26,956 nucleotides of DNA from an uncultured bacterium (GTDB taxonomy: Bacteria > Planctomycetota > UBA8108), in NCBI GenBank assembly GCA_913050545.1, contig CAJWZY010000001.1, positions 1-26,956 of the forward strand. Reading direction: 5' to 3'. The notes below the pieces were generated by a model. That model did not search any database and was not told the origin of the DNA. It worked only from the letters and a program-made list of their open reading frames with translations. The first letter of the stretch is position 1, and the number at the start of each line of letters is the position of its first letter. Of this stretch, positions 7,559 to 15,374 are shown one piece after another. The translations under genes were made by a program, and so were the position numbers.

Positions 7559-9385
7559 TTATTCCTCGAGGTCCTCGAGCTCTTTATCGAGGTCTTCAGG
7601 AATACCGCCTTCTTCAGGATCGCTGGCCTCTTCTTTGTCATCTTCCCCGCTGCTGTTCTGGATAGCCAGCTGGCTTTTGATGGACTCGATGTATTGCTCG
7701 GCCCTTTTTCGAATGGTGCCATCACCGTATTTAGCGGCCTGCGCGGCGACAGCAATAGCCTTCTGCGGCTCATCTCCAGCGAGATCCTGGATCTTCAACT
7801 CGTCCGTCTCCCACTGCTTGACCATGGCATTTTCAGCCTTGAAGAACATCTCGTCGATTTCTTTTTCATGCTTCTGCCCGTACTCATTTTCAGCATCACG
7901 GATCTTGTCCATGGCCGGGGCCCAGAGTCCGGTCGCGTAGAGATCATTGAAGGTTTTGACGTAGCTCTTGAAGCTGCCCTCTCTTCCTGTTTCAGCTTCT
8001 TTAGTAGCCGCCCTGTCTTCCTCTGCCCTTGCATGGACCTTGGCGTAGAGTGTGCTTAGCATCACCGCGCCGGGCTTGTTATAGAAACGGGCCTCGATCT
8101 GCTGTTCGAGATGGCCTTCTATCATGCTGGCACTCTCACGGGCCTCGAAGCGTCCTGTCTGGGTGAGATGGTATTTTTCGACCTCTGCGCGTTCGGTGTC
8201 ATACCGCTTTTTGAGGAGGTTTTTCCTCTTCTGGTTTTTCTCCTGCCCAATCACGAGGCTGCTGTCAGCGTTGGCCTCAAGTTGTTGATTGCTGGTCTTG
8301 TTGGTCATGACCAGCACGAGGCCTGCGATCACGACCCCGACCGCCGCCCCGCCCATGATGAAGGGGTGGCTCTTTCTGCTGCCGCTGCCCACCGCGTAAT
8401 CGATGTTCGCTTCCTCTTCGAACCGGTCTTCGAAGATATCCGCATCATCTCCGCGATCGATGAGCTGGCCAGAGAGCTGCGCTCCTGTCCCGGAGGATTT
8501 CCCCTTGCGGCTGCCGCCAAAGGACTTCTTTGTCTCGGGGCGTTTGAATTTGCCGGCTTTGCCGGGGCCTTTTGAGGTGGAGGTCTCGGTTTTCTTTTTG
8601 CTGAAGGAGGGGGGCTTGCGGCCAGTTCTTGTTGCAGGTTGCCCAGCCTTCTTTTCGGGGGTCCTGCTCCCGGTTTTTTCGGTGGATCCCTCAGCTCTCT
8701 TCTTTTTCGATGAGAACTTGATCTTGGGAGGGGAGGCTTTGATCTTGGGAGGGGAGGCTTTCTTTTTTTTCTTTGTGTCCGAGGCCTCGGAATTTTCTTC
8801 CTGTGGAGGCGCCGGCGGGGCGCCTTGCTCACTGCTGGCTCCCTGCCTCAGGCAGATCTTCAGGCGCCGCAGGAGTTCGGGGACGCTCTGGATCCTCTGC
8901 TCAGGGTTTTTTCTCAGGAGCTCCTGGATAGTACGGCTGAGCTCGGCGGAGATGCCGGTCCCCTTCTCTGCAGGGTCAGGGACATCTTCCTTCAGATGTG
9001 CCTTCAGGATGTCCTTGGGAGATTCTCCGTTGAAGGGCAACCCTCCTGTGGCGATCTCAAAAAGAGTACACCCGAGTGAGTAGAGGCTGGATTTGAAATC
9101 ACCTTCTTCACCACGTATTTCCTCGGGGGATGCGTGCTGGGGGAAGCTGGCGACAATCGGCAGTCCCAGGTCTGTTTCATCCGAAGGTGTGATGTCAATC
9201 TTACCGCTGGTGGTGATGATGATACGCCCGGTATGGAGAACAGGAGCTCTGCTGCCAGTCTCGGACTCCGATTCCTCGCCGATCATCTGGGCCAGTTGGA
9301 TGGCGAGTTTTGCCACCTGGGGACCGGGTAAAGGACCCTTGGTTTCAAGATATTCAGCCAGCTTGATCCCTGGTTTGTCTGTCAT
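7559..9385 (-). CDS. Membrane-anchored pseudokinase (C-lobe only) with basic linker
   Basis: 608 aa. Residues 1-180 match the C-lobe of a Ser/Thr kinase. VLHTGRIIITTSGKIDI (49-65) sits where HRDxKPxN is expected, TDLGLP (71-76) where DFGLA is expected, ASPEEI (85-90) is the APE motif, and LYSLGCTLFEIATGGLPF (101-118) and KNPEQRI (159-165) are subdomains IX and XI. The glycine loop, the VAIK lysine and the alpha-C Glu are absent, as is the catalytic Asp, so it cannot be an ordinary active kinase. Residues about 200-300 are a Lys/Ser/Pro-rich linker with a repeated KASPPKI. A single membrane segment lies at about 343-362 (FIMGGAAVGVVIAGLVLVM). The outer part (about 365-580) is helical and charged, with TPR-like helices, and the end is very acidic. 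It probably acts as a membrane scaffold or sensor. It is followed by the HEAT-like gene. Identity as a kinase relative is clear; the role is not. Confidence 0.78.
   Translation of the reverse strand: MTDKPGIKLAEYLETKGPLPGPQVAKLAIQLAQMIGEESESETGSRAPVLHTGRIIITTSGKIDITPSDETDLGLPIVASFPQHASPEEIRGEEGDFKSSLYSLGCTLFEIATGGLPFNGESPKDILKAHLKEDVPDPAEKGTGISAELSRTIQELLRKNPEQRIQSVPELLRRLKICLRQGASSEQGAPPAPPQEENSEASDTKKKKKASPPKIKASPPKIKFSSKKKRAEGSTEKTGSRTPEKKAGQPATRTGRKPPSFSKKKTETSTSKGPGKAGKFKRPETKKSFGGSRKGKSSGTGAQLSGQLIDRGDDADIFEDRFEEEANIDYAVGSGSRKSHPFIMGGAAVGVVIAGLVLVMTNKTSNQQLEANADSSLVIGQEKNQKRKNLLKKRYDTERAEVEKYHLTQTGRFEARESASMIEGHLEQQIEARFYNKPGAVMLSTLYAKVHARAEEDRAATKEAETGREGSFKSYVKTFNDLYATGLWAPAMDKIRDAENEYGQKHEKEIDEMFFKAENAMVKQWETDELKIQDLAGDEPQKAIAVAAQAAKYGDGTIRKRAEQYIESIKSQLAIQNSSGEDDKEEASDPEEGGIPEDLDKELEDLEE
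8720..8761. repeat. Perfect 21-bp tandem duplication in the pseudokinase linker
   Basis: Two identical 21-bp units (8720-8740 and 8741-8761) encode KASPPKI twice in the basic linker of the pseudokinase. Exact identity at third positions shows a recent duplication, in frame. Confidence 0.9.
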
Positions 9386-9540
9386 TTTCGAAGCCTGTGG
9401 TTGTTCCTGGTGGAGTTTTGAGCACCCTTGGGGGAAAAGCCATCCCCGGCGCCAAGCTCTGCTTTTTCAGGGGCTCGATAGCGGTTCTCCAGGCAAATCG
9501 ACCCATGTCATTCGCCGTGAAGGAGCATTTCTGTTCCCAT

Positions 9541-10446
9541 TCATAATACTACCTTCTCGAGGATGACCGAAGTCATAAAAACGAGGCTGACAATGCCGTT
9601 GAGGGTAAAAAAGGCAAGATTGACCCTGGAAAGGTCTCCTGGCTTCACCAGGGACTGTTCGTATACAAGCAGCACAGCGACGGTGCCGGTCCCAATCCAG
9701 TAAAAGGTACCATATTCGGCTCTGAGTCCGAGGTTCACCAGCAGCGCGATCGCCAGCAGGTGAAACAGGCGGGAAATTAACAGGGCCCGGGGCAGGCCAA
9801 GCCTGGCGGGGATCGAATGGAGCCCTTCCCGGCGGTCAAAGTCGTAATCCTGGCAGGCGTAGATCACGTCGAAGCCTGCTGTCCAGAAGGCGACCGCCAG
9901 TCCCAGCAGGATGGGAAGGAGCTCTATTTCTCCGTGAACAGCCACCCAGACACCGACGGGAGAGAGTCCCAGTGCAACTCCGAGCAGAAGGTGGCACAGG
10001 GCGGTGAATCTCTTTGTATAGGAGTAGCCCAGCAAAACAGTGAGTGCGGCCGGGCAGAGATAGAGGGCGAGGTCGTTGATCCACCAGCAACAGAGAGCGA
10101 AAAGACAGCACGCCGTGATGGTCGCCCCCGCCATGAAGGTGCGGGAGAGGTCGCCGGCTGCTACCGCGCGTGAGCTCGTCCGCGGGTTCAGCGTGTCAAT
10201 ACGGGCATCGGCAAGGCGGTTGAAGCTCATCGCCGCCGTTCGCGCGAAGACGCAGGCCGCCACGATTTTTGCCAGCAGGAGCCAGGAAGTCTCCTCGCTG
10301 TCTGCCATGAAGAAGGCCGCGAGCGCGAAGGGCAGGGCAAAGATGGAATGGGAAAACTTGATCGATTCAAGAAAGAGTCCAGCCCTGCCCTGTTGGCGAG
10401 TTTCACTTTTTTGCAGCCCGCCCGGGCTCTCATCCTGGATGGTCAT
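9541..10446 (-). CDS. ubiA: UbiA-family polyprenyltransferase (menaquinone pathway, MqnP-like)
   Basis: 301 aa multi-pass membrane protein. It joins a polyprenyl diphosphate to an aromatic ring in quinone synthesis. The first Mg-diphosphate motif is NRLADARID (76-84) and the second is DYDFDRREGLHS (200-211), both spaced as in the UbiA superfamily. Hydrophobic segments such as FSHSIFALPFALAAFFM, LLLAKIVAACVFA and ALTVLLGYSYTKRF lie around them. The RLADARIDTLNPRTSSRAV context resembles the prenyltransferases grouped with UbiX/UbiD-like genes in futalosine-pathway bacteria. The ATG at 10446 lies 6 nt after the ubiX stop, which shows an operon. The substrate, a naphthoate or 4-hydroxybenzoate, cannot be read from the sequence. 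I favour menaquinone because UbiE/MenG is in the same operon and no other ubiquinone gene is in view. A 155-nt gap follows, with no clear terminator. Confidence 0.88.
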   Translation of the reverse strand: MTIQDESPGGLQKSETRQQGRAGLFLESIKFSHSIFALPFALAAFFMADSEETSWLLLAKIVAACVFARTAAMSFNRLADARIDTLNPRTSSRAVAAGDLSRTFMAGATITACCLFALCCWWINDLALYLCPAALTVLLGYSYTKRFTALCHLLLGVALGLSPVGVWVAVHGEIELLPILLGLAVAFWTAGFDVIYACQDYDFDRREGLHSIPARLGLPRALLISRLFHLLAIALLVNLGLRAEYGTFYWIGTGTVAVLLVYEQSLVKPGDLSRVNLAFFTLNGIVSLVFMTSVILEKVVL

Positions 10447-10452
10447 GCCGTC

Positions 10453-11061
10453 TCATTCTCCCCAGCGGTCAATCAGCTGGTTGTCAAGCTCCAGGGCATC
10501 GAGGATCCGCGAGACGATGAAGTCGACGCTGTCTTCGAGAGTCTTCGGATGCTGGTAGAAGGCAGGTGAAGGAGGCAGGATCACAGCCCCGGCTTGTGAG
10601 AGCTTGAGCAGGTTCTCGAGGTGGATTGTAGAGAAGGGCGTCTCACGCGGGACCAACACGAGCTTCCGCCTCTCCTTCAGGCAGACATCCGCTCCCCGGT
10701 GGATCACGTTGATGGAAACTCCACTGGCTATTGCGCCAACGGTACCCATCGAGGCTGGAACGACGACCATTCCCTGGAAACGGAAGGTTCCACTGCAGAA
10801 GGGAGCGTTGAAATCCTTCTCGGCAACCAGCTCGAGCAGATCCCTGTTCACATCGCCCCAGGGATCCTCGCCGGCGTCGATGGTGAGCTCCTGCTTGATA
10901 ACCAGCCGGGCAGCCGAGCTCATGGCCAGCAACACACGTCGCTCACTTCTGAGCAGGTGCTGGACAAGTTTCTGTGCGTAGACAATTCCGGAGGCGCCGG
11001 TTACCCCGACGATGACCGGGAGCTTCTCCCTGTTGCCGGCAGTTGTTTCTTTCTCAGTCAT
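10453..11061 (-). CDS. ubiX: UbiX flavin prenyltransferase
   Basis: 202 aa, the normal length. UbiX joins a dimethylallyl group to FMN, making the prenyl-FMN cofactor used by UbiD-type decarboxylases. Motifs seen: VGVTGASGIVYAQKL (18-32, FMN phosphate loop), VVVPASMGTVGAIASGVS, a KERRKLVLVPRETPFSTIHLE stretch that is the hallmark of the family, and PPSPAFYQHPKTLEDSVDFI near the end. Its ATG overlaps the stop of the preceding gene in an ATGA, so the two are translationally coupled. No UbiD-like decarboxylase is in the window; it must be encoded elsewhere. In futalosine-pathway genomes a UbiX/UbiD pair acts just before or after the prenyl transfer. Confidence 0.93.
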   Translation of the reverse strand: MTEKETTAGNREKLPVIVGVTGASGIVYAQKLVQHLLRSERRVLLAMSSAARLVIKQELTIDAGEDPWGDVNRDLLELVAEKDFNAPFCSGTFRFQGMVVVPASMGTVGAIASGVSINVIHRGADVCLKERRKLVLVPRETPFSTIHLENLLKLSQAGAVILPPSPAFYQHPKTLEDSVDFIVSRILDALELDNQLIDRWGE

Positions 11062-11930
11062 GAGCCTGCTTCCGTTGAAGGGTCTTCCATTAGTTCGGAT
11101 GGTTCCCCGGCTGCTGCGTTTTCCAGGTGCCAGAGGAGCGAGCGGTCTGAACAGGCCACCTCGTTGTCACCTGACAACAGGATAGCGAGTGGATCGGGGT
11201 CGTTGAGGAAATCTTCCACCTGTCGGAGGTATCCCGATCCAGGCATCCAGCCCAGCAGCTTCTCAAGCAGTCGAAGGTAGTTCTCCAGGCTATTATCCGA
11301 TTTGTTTTCTCCCAGGCACGAGTAATCGAACTCATCTTTATCGATTTTAAGCACCGCCAAGGGGTTCGTTGAGTAGAGCCTGAGCTGAAACGCGAGGTCT
11401 TTTAATCCAGGGTCATTGAGACGTTCGACAAGCACCTGCAGCCTGCGCTGGCATTCTTCCTCCTGGTGACTCTCACGGGGGGACTCCAGGGTGGAGCTGT
11501 GTAGTGGGCTTGCGGCGGTGTCTTCTTCCTCGGCTGCAGGGTTTTCCGGCAGCAGGGCTATCGCCCGGATCCCTGAGAGGCTTGACCTCGGGACAGGCAT
11601 TCTCTTTCCGCTCGGGGTTTGTGCGATCAATTCCCCGTCGTTGAAATCGAGACCGCTTGTTCGCCGGGGGCGCGGCAGGTTTTCAAGTTCAGCACTGTGA
11701 ACGATGCTGCCGGTTGCGCCGAGAGGCTTGATCGTTGCCGCCAGCTTCTCCAGCTTCCCGTAGCTTTCCCTGTTTGCGAGTACACCTCCTCCATAAAGTG
11801 CCCGGGGCAGGGCCTCACTGCGATGGAGTCCGAGCTCGTCCTGGAGAGCGGTCGCTATTTTCTCCGCCTCCACAGCGGTACCCGGTGGCAGGAGGAGGGA
11901 GTAGAGCAGCAGGTCTTCACCGTCTTGCAT
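11058..11930 (-). CDS. Unknown protein between ubiE and ubiX
   Basis: 290 aa from the ATG at 11930, which has AGGT 5 nt upstream; the TTG at 11975 would overlap ubiE by 59 nt and is less likely. I do not recognise the family. The N-terminal half (1-125) reads as a compact alpha/beta domain with LLLYSLLLPPGTAVEAEKIA and YGKLEKLAATIKPLGATGSI, then LDFNDGELIAQTPSGKRMPV and LSGIRAIALLPE, which look like beta hairpins. A low-complexity acidic and Ser-rich stretch follows, then a helical C-terminal half (about 155-290). There is no signal peptide or membrane segment. It overlaps the end of ubiE by 14 nt and the start of ubiX by 4 nt, so it is made with the quinone enzymes. That context suggests a link to the pathway or to its membrane assembly, but nothing in the sequence proves it. 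Confidence 0.7.
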   Translation of the reverse strand: MQDGEDLLLYSLLLPPGTAVEAEKIATALQDELGLHRSEALPRALYGGGVLANRESYGKLEKLAATIKPLGATGSIVHSAELENLPRPRRTSGLDFNDGELIAQTPSGKRMPVPRSSLSGIRAIALLPENPAAEEEDTAASPLHSSTLESPRESHQEEECQRRLQVLVERLNDPGLKDLAFQLRLYSTNPLAVLKIDKDEFDYSCLGENKSDNSLENYLRLLEKLLGWMPGSGYLRQVEDFLNDPDPLAILLSGDNEVACSDRSLLWHLENAAAGEPSELMEDPSTEAGS

Positions 11931-12705
11931 GGGATACCTGTTCAGTCTCCGTACGGCAACCGAGGTGGAGAGCAACGATCCCCGCTGTCATCCGGTGATG
12001 TCGCACCGAGTCGAAGCCGGCCTTGCGGATCAGCTCTTCGAGCTCCTGCGGTCCCGGGAACTCTTTAACTGAAGCGGGGAGGTAGGAATAGGCCTCCGCT
12101 CCTTTCGAGCTGCGCGAGAAGATCCTCCCGAGCCACGGCAGGATACGGAGAAAATACAAGGCAAAGAGGCTGCGCAGGATAGCTCCGCGGGGGGGCGTGA
12201 ATTCCAGCAGGGCGATTCGCCCACCTGGCTTGAGGACCCTCCTGAGCTCGAGAAGGCCAGCCTCGAGATCGCAGAGGTTCCTGATTCCGAAGGCCACTGT
12301 GGCACCATCGAATGTTTCGTCTGCAAAGGGCAGGTTGAGGGTGTCTGCAAGGAGGAGGGTGCAGCGGTCCTCTTTTTTCTTCAGCCGCTTTTGTTCTCCC
12401 AGGCAGACCATCTCGGCACAGAAATCGGTTCCGATGACGTGGCCGCCTGAGTCCGTGTCGACATAGCCGCTGAGCTCAAGGGCCAGGTCGGCTGTGCCCG
12501 TACAGGCATCGAGAATCAGTTCATTCCCTGCAGGCGCCAGCTCACGAGCCGCTCTTCTGCGCCAGCTGCGGTCCCTGTTAAGGCTCAGCAGGTGGTTGAG
12601 AAAGTCGTATCGCCTCGAGATGCCCGAGAACATCCCCCGGATCCGTTCACGGTCTTTCGATAAATCCACGGTTGCTGGAGGGGGTTTTGTTGAAGACTTG
12701 GACAT
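11917..12705 (-). CDS. ubiE: UbiE/MenG quinone C-methyltransferase
   Basis: 262 aa, usual for the family. It is an SAM-dependent enzyme that methylates demethylmenaquinone (or a ubiquinone precursor) at the ring carbon. Motif I is LILDACTGTADLALEL (63-78); further family signatures are the N-terminal MFSGISRRYDFLNHLLSLNRDRSWRR, then FADETFDGATVAFGIRNL and the ELRRVLKPGGRIALLEF stretch. The YSYLPASVKEFPGPQEL region near the C-terminus is also typical. It opens a minus-strand operon with the unknown gene, ubiX and ubiA. No Shine-Dalgarno site is visible before the ATG at 12705. The divergent gene starts at 12775, so 69 nt hold both 5' ends. MenG is the likelier role given the likely menaquinone setting. 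Confidence 0.93.
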   Translation of the reverse strand: MSKSSTKPPPATVDLSKDRERIRGMFSGISRRYDFLNHLLSLNRDRSWRRRAARELAPAGNELILDACTGTADLALELSGYVDTDSGGHVIGTDFCAEMVCLGEQKRLKKKEDRCTLLLADTLNLPFADETFDGATVAFGIRNLCDLEAGLLELRRVLKPGGRIALLEFTPPRGAILRSLFALYFLRILPWLGRIFSRSSKGAEAYSYLPASVKEFPGPQELEELIRKAGFDSVRHHRMTAGIVALHLGCRTETEQVSHARR

Positions 12706-12759
12706 TGGGCTGCGTCATACTTAATGTGGATTGCGCAGGAAGCAAGTATCCTAACCCAT

Positions 12760-12767
12760 GGGGAGGA
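12760..12767 (+). promoter_or_regulatory. Ribosome binding site choosing the 12775 start
   Basis: GGGGAGGA ends 7 nt before the ATG at 12775. This favours 12775 over the in-frame ATG at 12724, which would precede a poor signal peptide. Confidence 0.7.
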
Positions 12768-12774
12768 AACATCC

Positions 12775-13773
12775 ATGCGGCAGGCTTCGGCACGGTCGGT
12801 CGGTTCTCAGCAGGGGCGGAGTGTATTTTTTCTGCCGGTGATTACATCTCTCTTCTTTGGTCTCTTTTTTGCCACTGCGGCAGGCCTTGGAGCCCTGGAG
12901 GTGAAGCGGGCCGATGACCCCGTAGTGGTCAAGCTCGGCGGGGTGGAGTGGCAGGGCATTGAGCAGGGGCTGGCCGGTATTCGCCAGCGCTACAAGCCTG
13001 CCCTGGTCTGGTATTCCGGCAGCTCAGGCAAGGCTGACCTGGGCCTTCTCAAGCGGCTGGAAAGTTCCTCGTTTCGACGGCTTGTTCAGAAATATATCCT
13101 GATCCGCCTCACTCCTGATGACCTGAAAAAGACCTATTCGCCCAGGCCTGAAGGCCCCCGGACAAGGAAGGCAGGCAAGAAGCGCCCTGCGGTTAAGCCT
13201 CTTCCTGCCGCAGCCGACGGCCCGACGGTTTCTGCTGAACTTCGCCTGCCGCCGGGAGACCCGGCCCTGGTGGTTCTCGATTTCCGCGAACGCCTCATCG
13301 AGCGATACGACAGGGAGCTCCCGGGGAAGGATACCCTGAGCTCCCGCCTCAAGAAGATCCTCAAGATCAGCGATCACTACGCCCGCCAGGGCATTCCTTT
13401 TGAAAAGCTCCTCCTGGAATCGAAGGATGCCTTGAAGCTCGGCAACAAGCGGATTGCAGTTCTCAAGGTCAGGGATCTCGAGAGTCCCTCCCTGCGCAAG
13501 AGGATGGACCCTGTCCTGCAGTCCTGGGTTGCCACGGTTATACGGGATTACAGGCAGGCAGCTCGCAAGGCGCTGGAGAAGGCCATCGCGCTCGAGAAGG
13601 AGGGCGACAAGCTCAAATCCGATAGCGGGTTGAAGTACACCAAGGCCATCGATGCCTTTGAGAAGGTGTCGAAGGATTATCCTTTCAAGGACATCATGGT
13701 TGAGGCGAACCGGCACTCCGGAGACATTCTCCGGAAGATGACGGCTTTCGGTAACAATCCCTTCCCGAGGTAG
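12775..13773 (+). CDS. Exported thioredoxin-fold-like protein lacking CxxC
   Basis: 332 aa from the ATG at 12775. A signal peptide or anchor is present (about 16-40, VFFLPVITSLFFGLFFATAAGLGA). Residues about 45-190 resemble a thioredoxin-like fold: VEWQGIEQGLAGIRQRYKPALVWYSGSSGK and later DPALVVLDFRERLIERYDRELPG. At the place of the redox CxxC it has SGSSGK (81-86), so disulfide exchange is not expected. A Pro/Lys-rich insert (about 120-150) splits the domain. The C-terminal part (about 195-332) is helical and basic, with a TPR-like stretch (YTKAIDAFEKVSKDYPF). It lies 17 nt before murQ and may share its transcript. The fold is a judgement from pattern only; function is unknown, with stress or envelope protein binding as the simplest guess. 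Confidence 0.65.
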   Translation: MRQASARSVGSQQGRSVFFLPVITSLFFGLFFATAAGLGALEVKRADDPVVVKLGGVEWQGIEQGLAGIRQRYKPALVWYSGSSGKADLGLLKRLESSSFRRLVQKYILIRLTPDDLKKTYSPRPEGPRTRKAGKKRPAVKPLPAAADGPTVSAELRLPPGDPALVVLDFRERLIERYDRELPGKDTLSSRLKKILKISDHYARQGIPFEKLLLESKDALKLGNKRIAVLKVRDLESPSLRKRMDPVLQSWVATVIRDYRQAARKALEKAIALEKEGDKLKSDSGLKYTKAIDAFEKVSKDYPFKDIMVEANRHSGDILRKMTAFGNNPFPR

Positions 13774-13790
13774 ACTGGAAACCGCAGCCA

Positions 13791-14717
13791 ATGAATCCAG
13801 GTTCTCCATCTCGTGCGGAAGAGGATCTTCCCTCAACGGAGTCTGAGAACCCTGCATCGAGGGGGCTCGATTCCAGGACGGCCCGTGAGATTGCAGGGGT
13901 TATCCATGCCGAGGATCTCAAGGCCTGGGAGTCCCTGCACTCCGAGCTCGACACCATCGCTGAGGTGGTGGACGTGGTGGCGGAGGCTTTTGACCGGGGA
14001 GGCCGCCTCATCTATCTTGGTGCCGGCACCAGTGGGCGCCTTGGTGTTCTCGATGCTTCTGAATGCCCGCCTACCTTTGGTGTAGAGCCAGGGCTGGTGG
14101 AGGGTTTCATAGCAGGTGGCGACCGCGCCCTGCGCTGCGCTGTTGAAGGAGCGGAAGATTCTTCAGAGGACGGCTCCAGGATTATCAGCGAGGCGGCTGT
14201 TGGGGAGCGTGATGTCGTCTGCGGGATTTCAGCCAGCGGCCGGGCTCCCTTCGTCCAGGGAGGCCTCGAGGAGGCCCGGGCCAGGGGTGCGGTGACAGTC
14301 CTGGTTGCAGCCGACGGTGGCCTCAGGGAGATGTCCGCGGGGCCCGACTGGGATCACCTGGTCATCATTGATGTGGGGCCGGAGTGCATCGCGGGCTCCA
14401 CCAGGATGAAGGCCGGGACAGCCACCAAGATGGTACTGAATATCATCACCACGGCGGCGATGGTTCGCTGGGGGAAGGTCTATGACAACCTCATGGTCGA
14501 CCTGGTCGCGGCCAACGAAAAGCTCAGGCACCGTTCGCGGCGCCTGGTTGAGCAGATTGCCGGGGTCGATTCGAGGCGGGCGCTTGAGCTCCTGGGGGAA
14601 GCCGACGGCAGCGTCAAGCTGGCGATTGTCATGGGGCGAAGGGGCTTGGATCCGGTTGCCGCCGGTGATCTCCTGGCGGCTCACAAGGGCCATCTGCGTC
14701 CTGCCCTTGAAGAGTAG
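13791..14717 (+). CDS. murQ: N-acetylmuramic acid 6-phosphate etherase MurQ
   Basis: 308 aa, normal for MurQ. It cleaves the lactyl ether of MurNAc-6-phosphate to GlcNAc-6-phosphate and D-lactate in the cytoplasm, a step of peptidoglycan recycling. The SIS-domain signatures are clear: LIYLGAGTSGRLGVLDASEC with the catalytic Glu in DASECPPTFGV, then EGAEDSSEDG with the second acidic site, VCGISASGRAPFVQGGLEEA, ECIAGSTRMKAGTATKMVLN and KVYDNLMVDLVAANEKLR. The C-terminal UBA-like tail (DPVAAGDLLAAHKGHLRPALEE) is also typical. The ATG at 13791 has only a weak ribosome site. The window also holds nagB on the other strand, but no anmK, murK, murP or nagA, so the pathway here is incomplete. Confidence 0.94.
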   Translation: MNPGSPSRAEEDLPSTESENPASRGLDSRTAREIAGVIHAEDLKAWESLHSELDTIAEVVDVVAEAFDRGGRLIYLGAGTSGRLGVLDASECPPTFGVEPGLVEGFIAGGDRALRCAVEGAEDSSEDGSRIISEAAVGERDVVCGISASGRAPFVQGGLEEARARGAVTVLVAADGGLREMSAGPDWDHLVIIDVGPECIAGSTRMKAGTATKMVLNIITTAAMVRWGKVYDNLMVDLVAANEKLRHRSRRLVEQIAGVDSRRALELLGEADGSVKLAIVMGRRGLDPVAAGDLLAAHKGHLRPALEE

Positions 14718-14752
14718 GGGGTCTCTCGATTCTGTAAGTCTCTTCCGGGGAA

Positions 14753-14802
14753 ACGACTTGCGGCAACCTGCCCGGCTCAATTGGATGCCTTTCGCAAGTC
14801 GT
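14753..14802. promoter_or_regulatory. Perfect 10-bp inverted repeat upstream of the 118-aa gene
   Basis: ACGACTTGCG at 14753-14762 and its exact complement CGCAAGTCGT at 14793-14802 are separated by 30 nt, so the arm centres are 40 bp apart, about four helical turns. A weak promoter-like pair (TTGGAT at 14781 and TATCCT at 14805) sits within and just after it. The site could be a regulator-binding pair or an mRNA stem. No T-run directly follows, so a terminator is unlikely. Confidence 0.45.
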
Positions 14803-14863
14803 GGTATCCTCTTGCATTGGATTTTTATTCTCTTTTGAGTCGCTTCGCGCGGGGAATTGCAGA

Positions 14864-15220
14864 ATGCCGGTTTATGAAACTCATGCAGCGGATGCTTTTG
14901 GCACCAACTGGAAGGGTGAAATTGCCGCCAGGGTAAATGATATCCTGAAGCGCAGCACGGGCGAGGTTACGCATAAACTCGAGGAGATCTCTGCCTTTAT
15001 CGAGAGAGGACTGGCCAATGCCCTTTCTCCTCAGCAGCTGAAGTCTTCTATCAAGGGATTGCTCAGGTCCCTGAAAAACCGGCAGAAAGAAAGCTCAGGG
15101 GGGCAGGCCGAGGCAGAGCTCGAAGTTTTTTTCGAGCAGATTGCGCACTACCGCAATAACAACCGGATCGAAGAGTATTCGTCCTTTCTCTTCTCGGTAG
15201 ATCTGGACCTCGAAATCTGA
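14864..15220 (+). CDS. Small unknown helical protein (118 aa)
   Basis: I use the ATG at 14864, which has GGGGA about 9 nt upstream. The upstream TTG in the same frame would add a hydrophobic stretch read from the promoter region and is less likely. The protein is hydrophilic and mostly helical: IAARVNDILKRSTGEVTHKLEEISAFIERGLANAL is amphipathic, followed by a basic stretch (IKGLLRSLKNRQK) and a helical end (AELEVFFEQIAHYRNNNRIEEYSSFLFSVDLDLEI). No signal peptide, membrane segment or known motif is seen. It stands alone, 146 nt after murQ and 210 nt before the next gene, with its own possible control site. Function unknown. Confidence 0.6.
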   Translation: MPVYETHAADAFGTNWKGEIAARVNDILKRSTGEVTHKLEEISAFIERGLANALSPQQLKSSIKGLLRSLKNRQKESSGGQAEAELEVFFEQIAHYRNNNRIEEYSSFLFSVDLDLEI

Positions 15221-15358
15221 GGAGTATTCGGCAGGATCGCCAGGAACGTGCTCGCGGTAATGTCGCGAAGCCAGGTTGCCGGCGGCAGGGGGGCAGGAAG
15301 TGAATACCAGGGAAGTGCAGCAGTTGAAGAGCGCGAGCGATTCGTCCAGTTGGATCCG

Positions 15359-15374
15359 GCTCCCGGGAGCTTTT
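15359..15374 (+). terminator. Possible weak terminator: GC palindrome plus T4
   Basis: GCTCCCGGGAGC (15359-15370) is a perfect 12-bp palindrome followed by TTTT. The stem would be only 4 bp with a CCGG loop, so it is a poor terminator. It is the only such element in the 210-nt gap 15221-15430, in which I see nothing else. Confidence 0.25.

Noticed and set aside
13024..13857. Minus-strand frame of 277 aa opposite the thioredoxin-like gene
   Set aside because: The plus-strand frame has a strong ribosome site, a signal peptide and a thioredoxin-like pattern; the minus frame has no recognisable motif.
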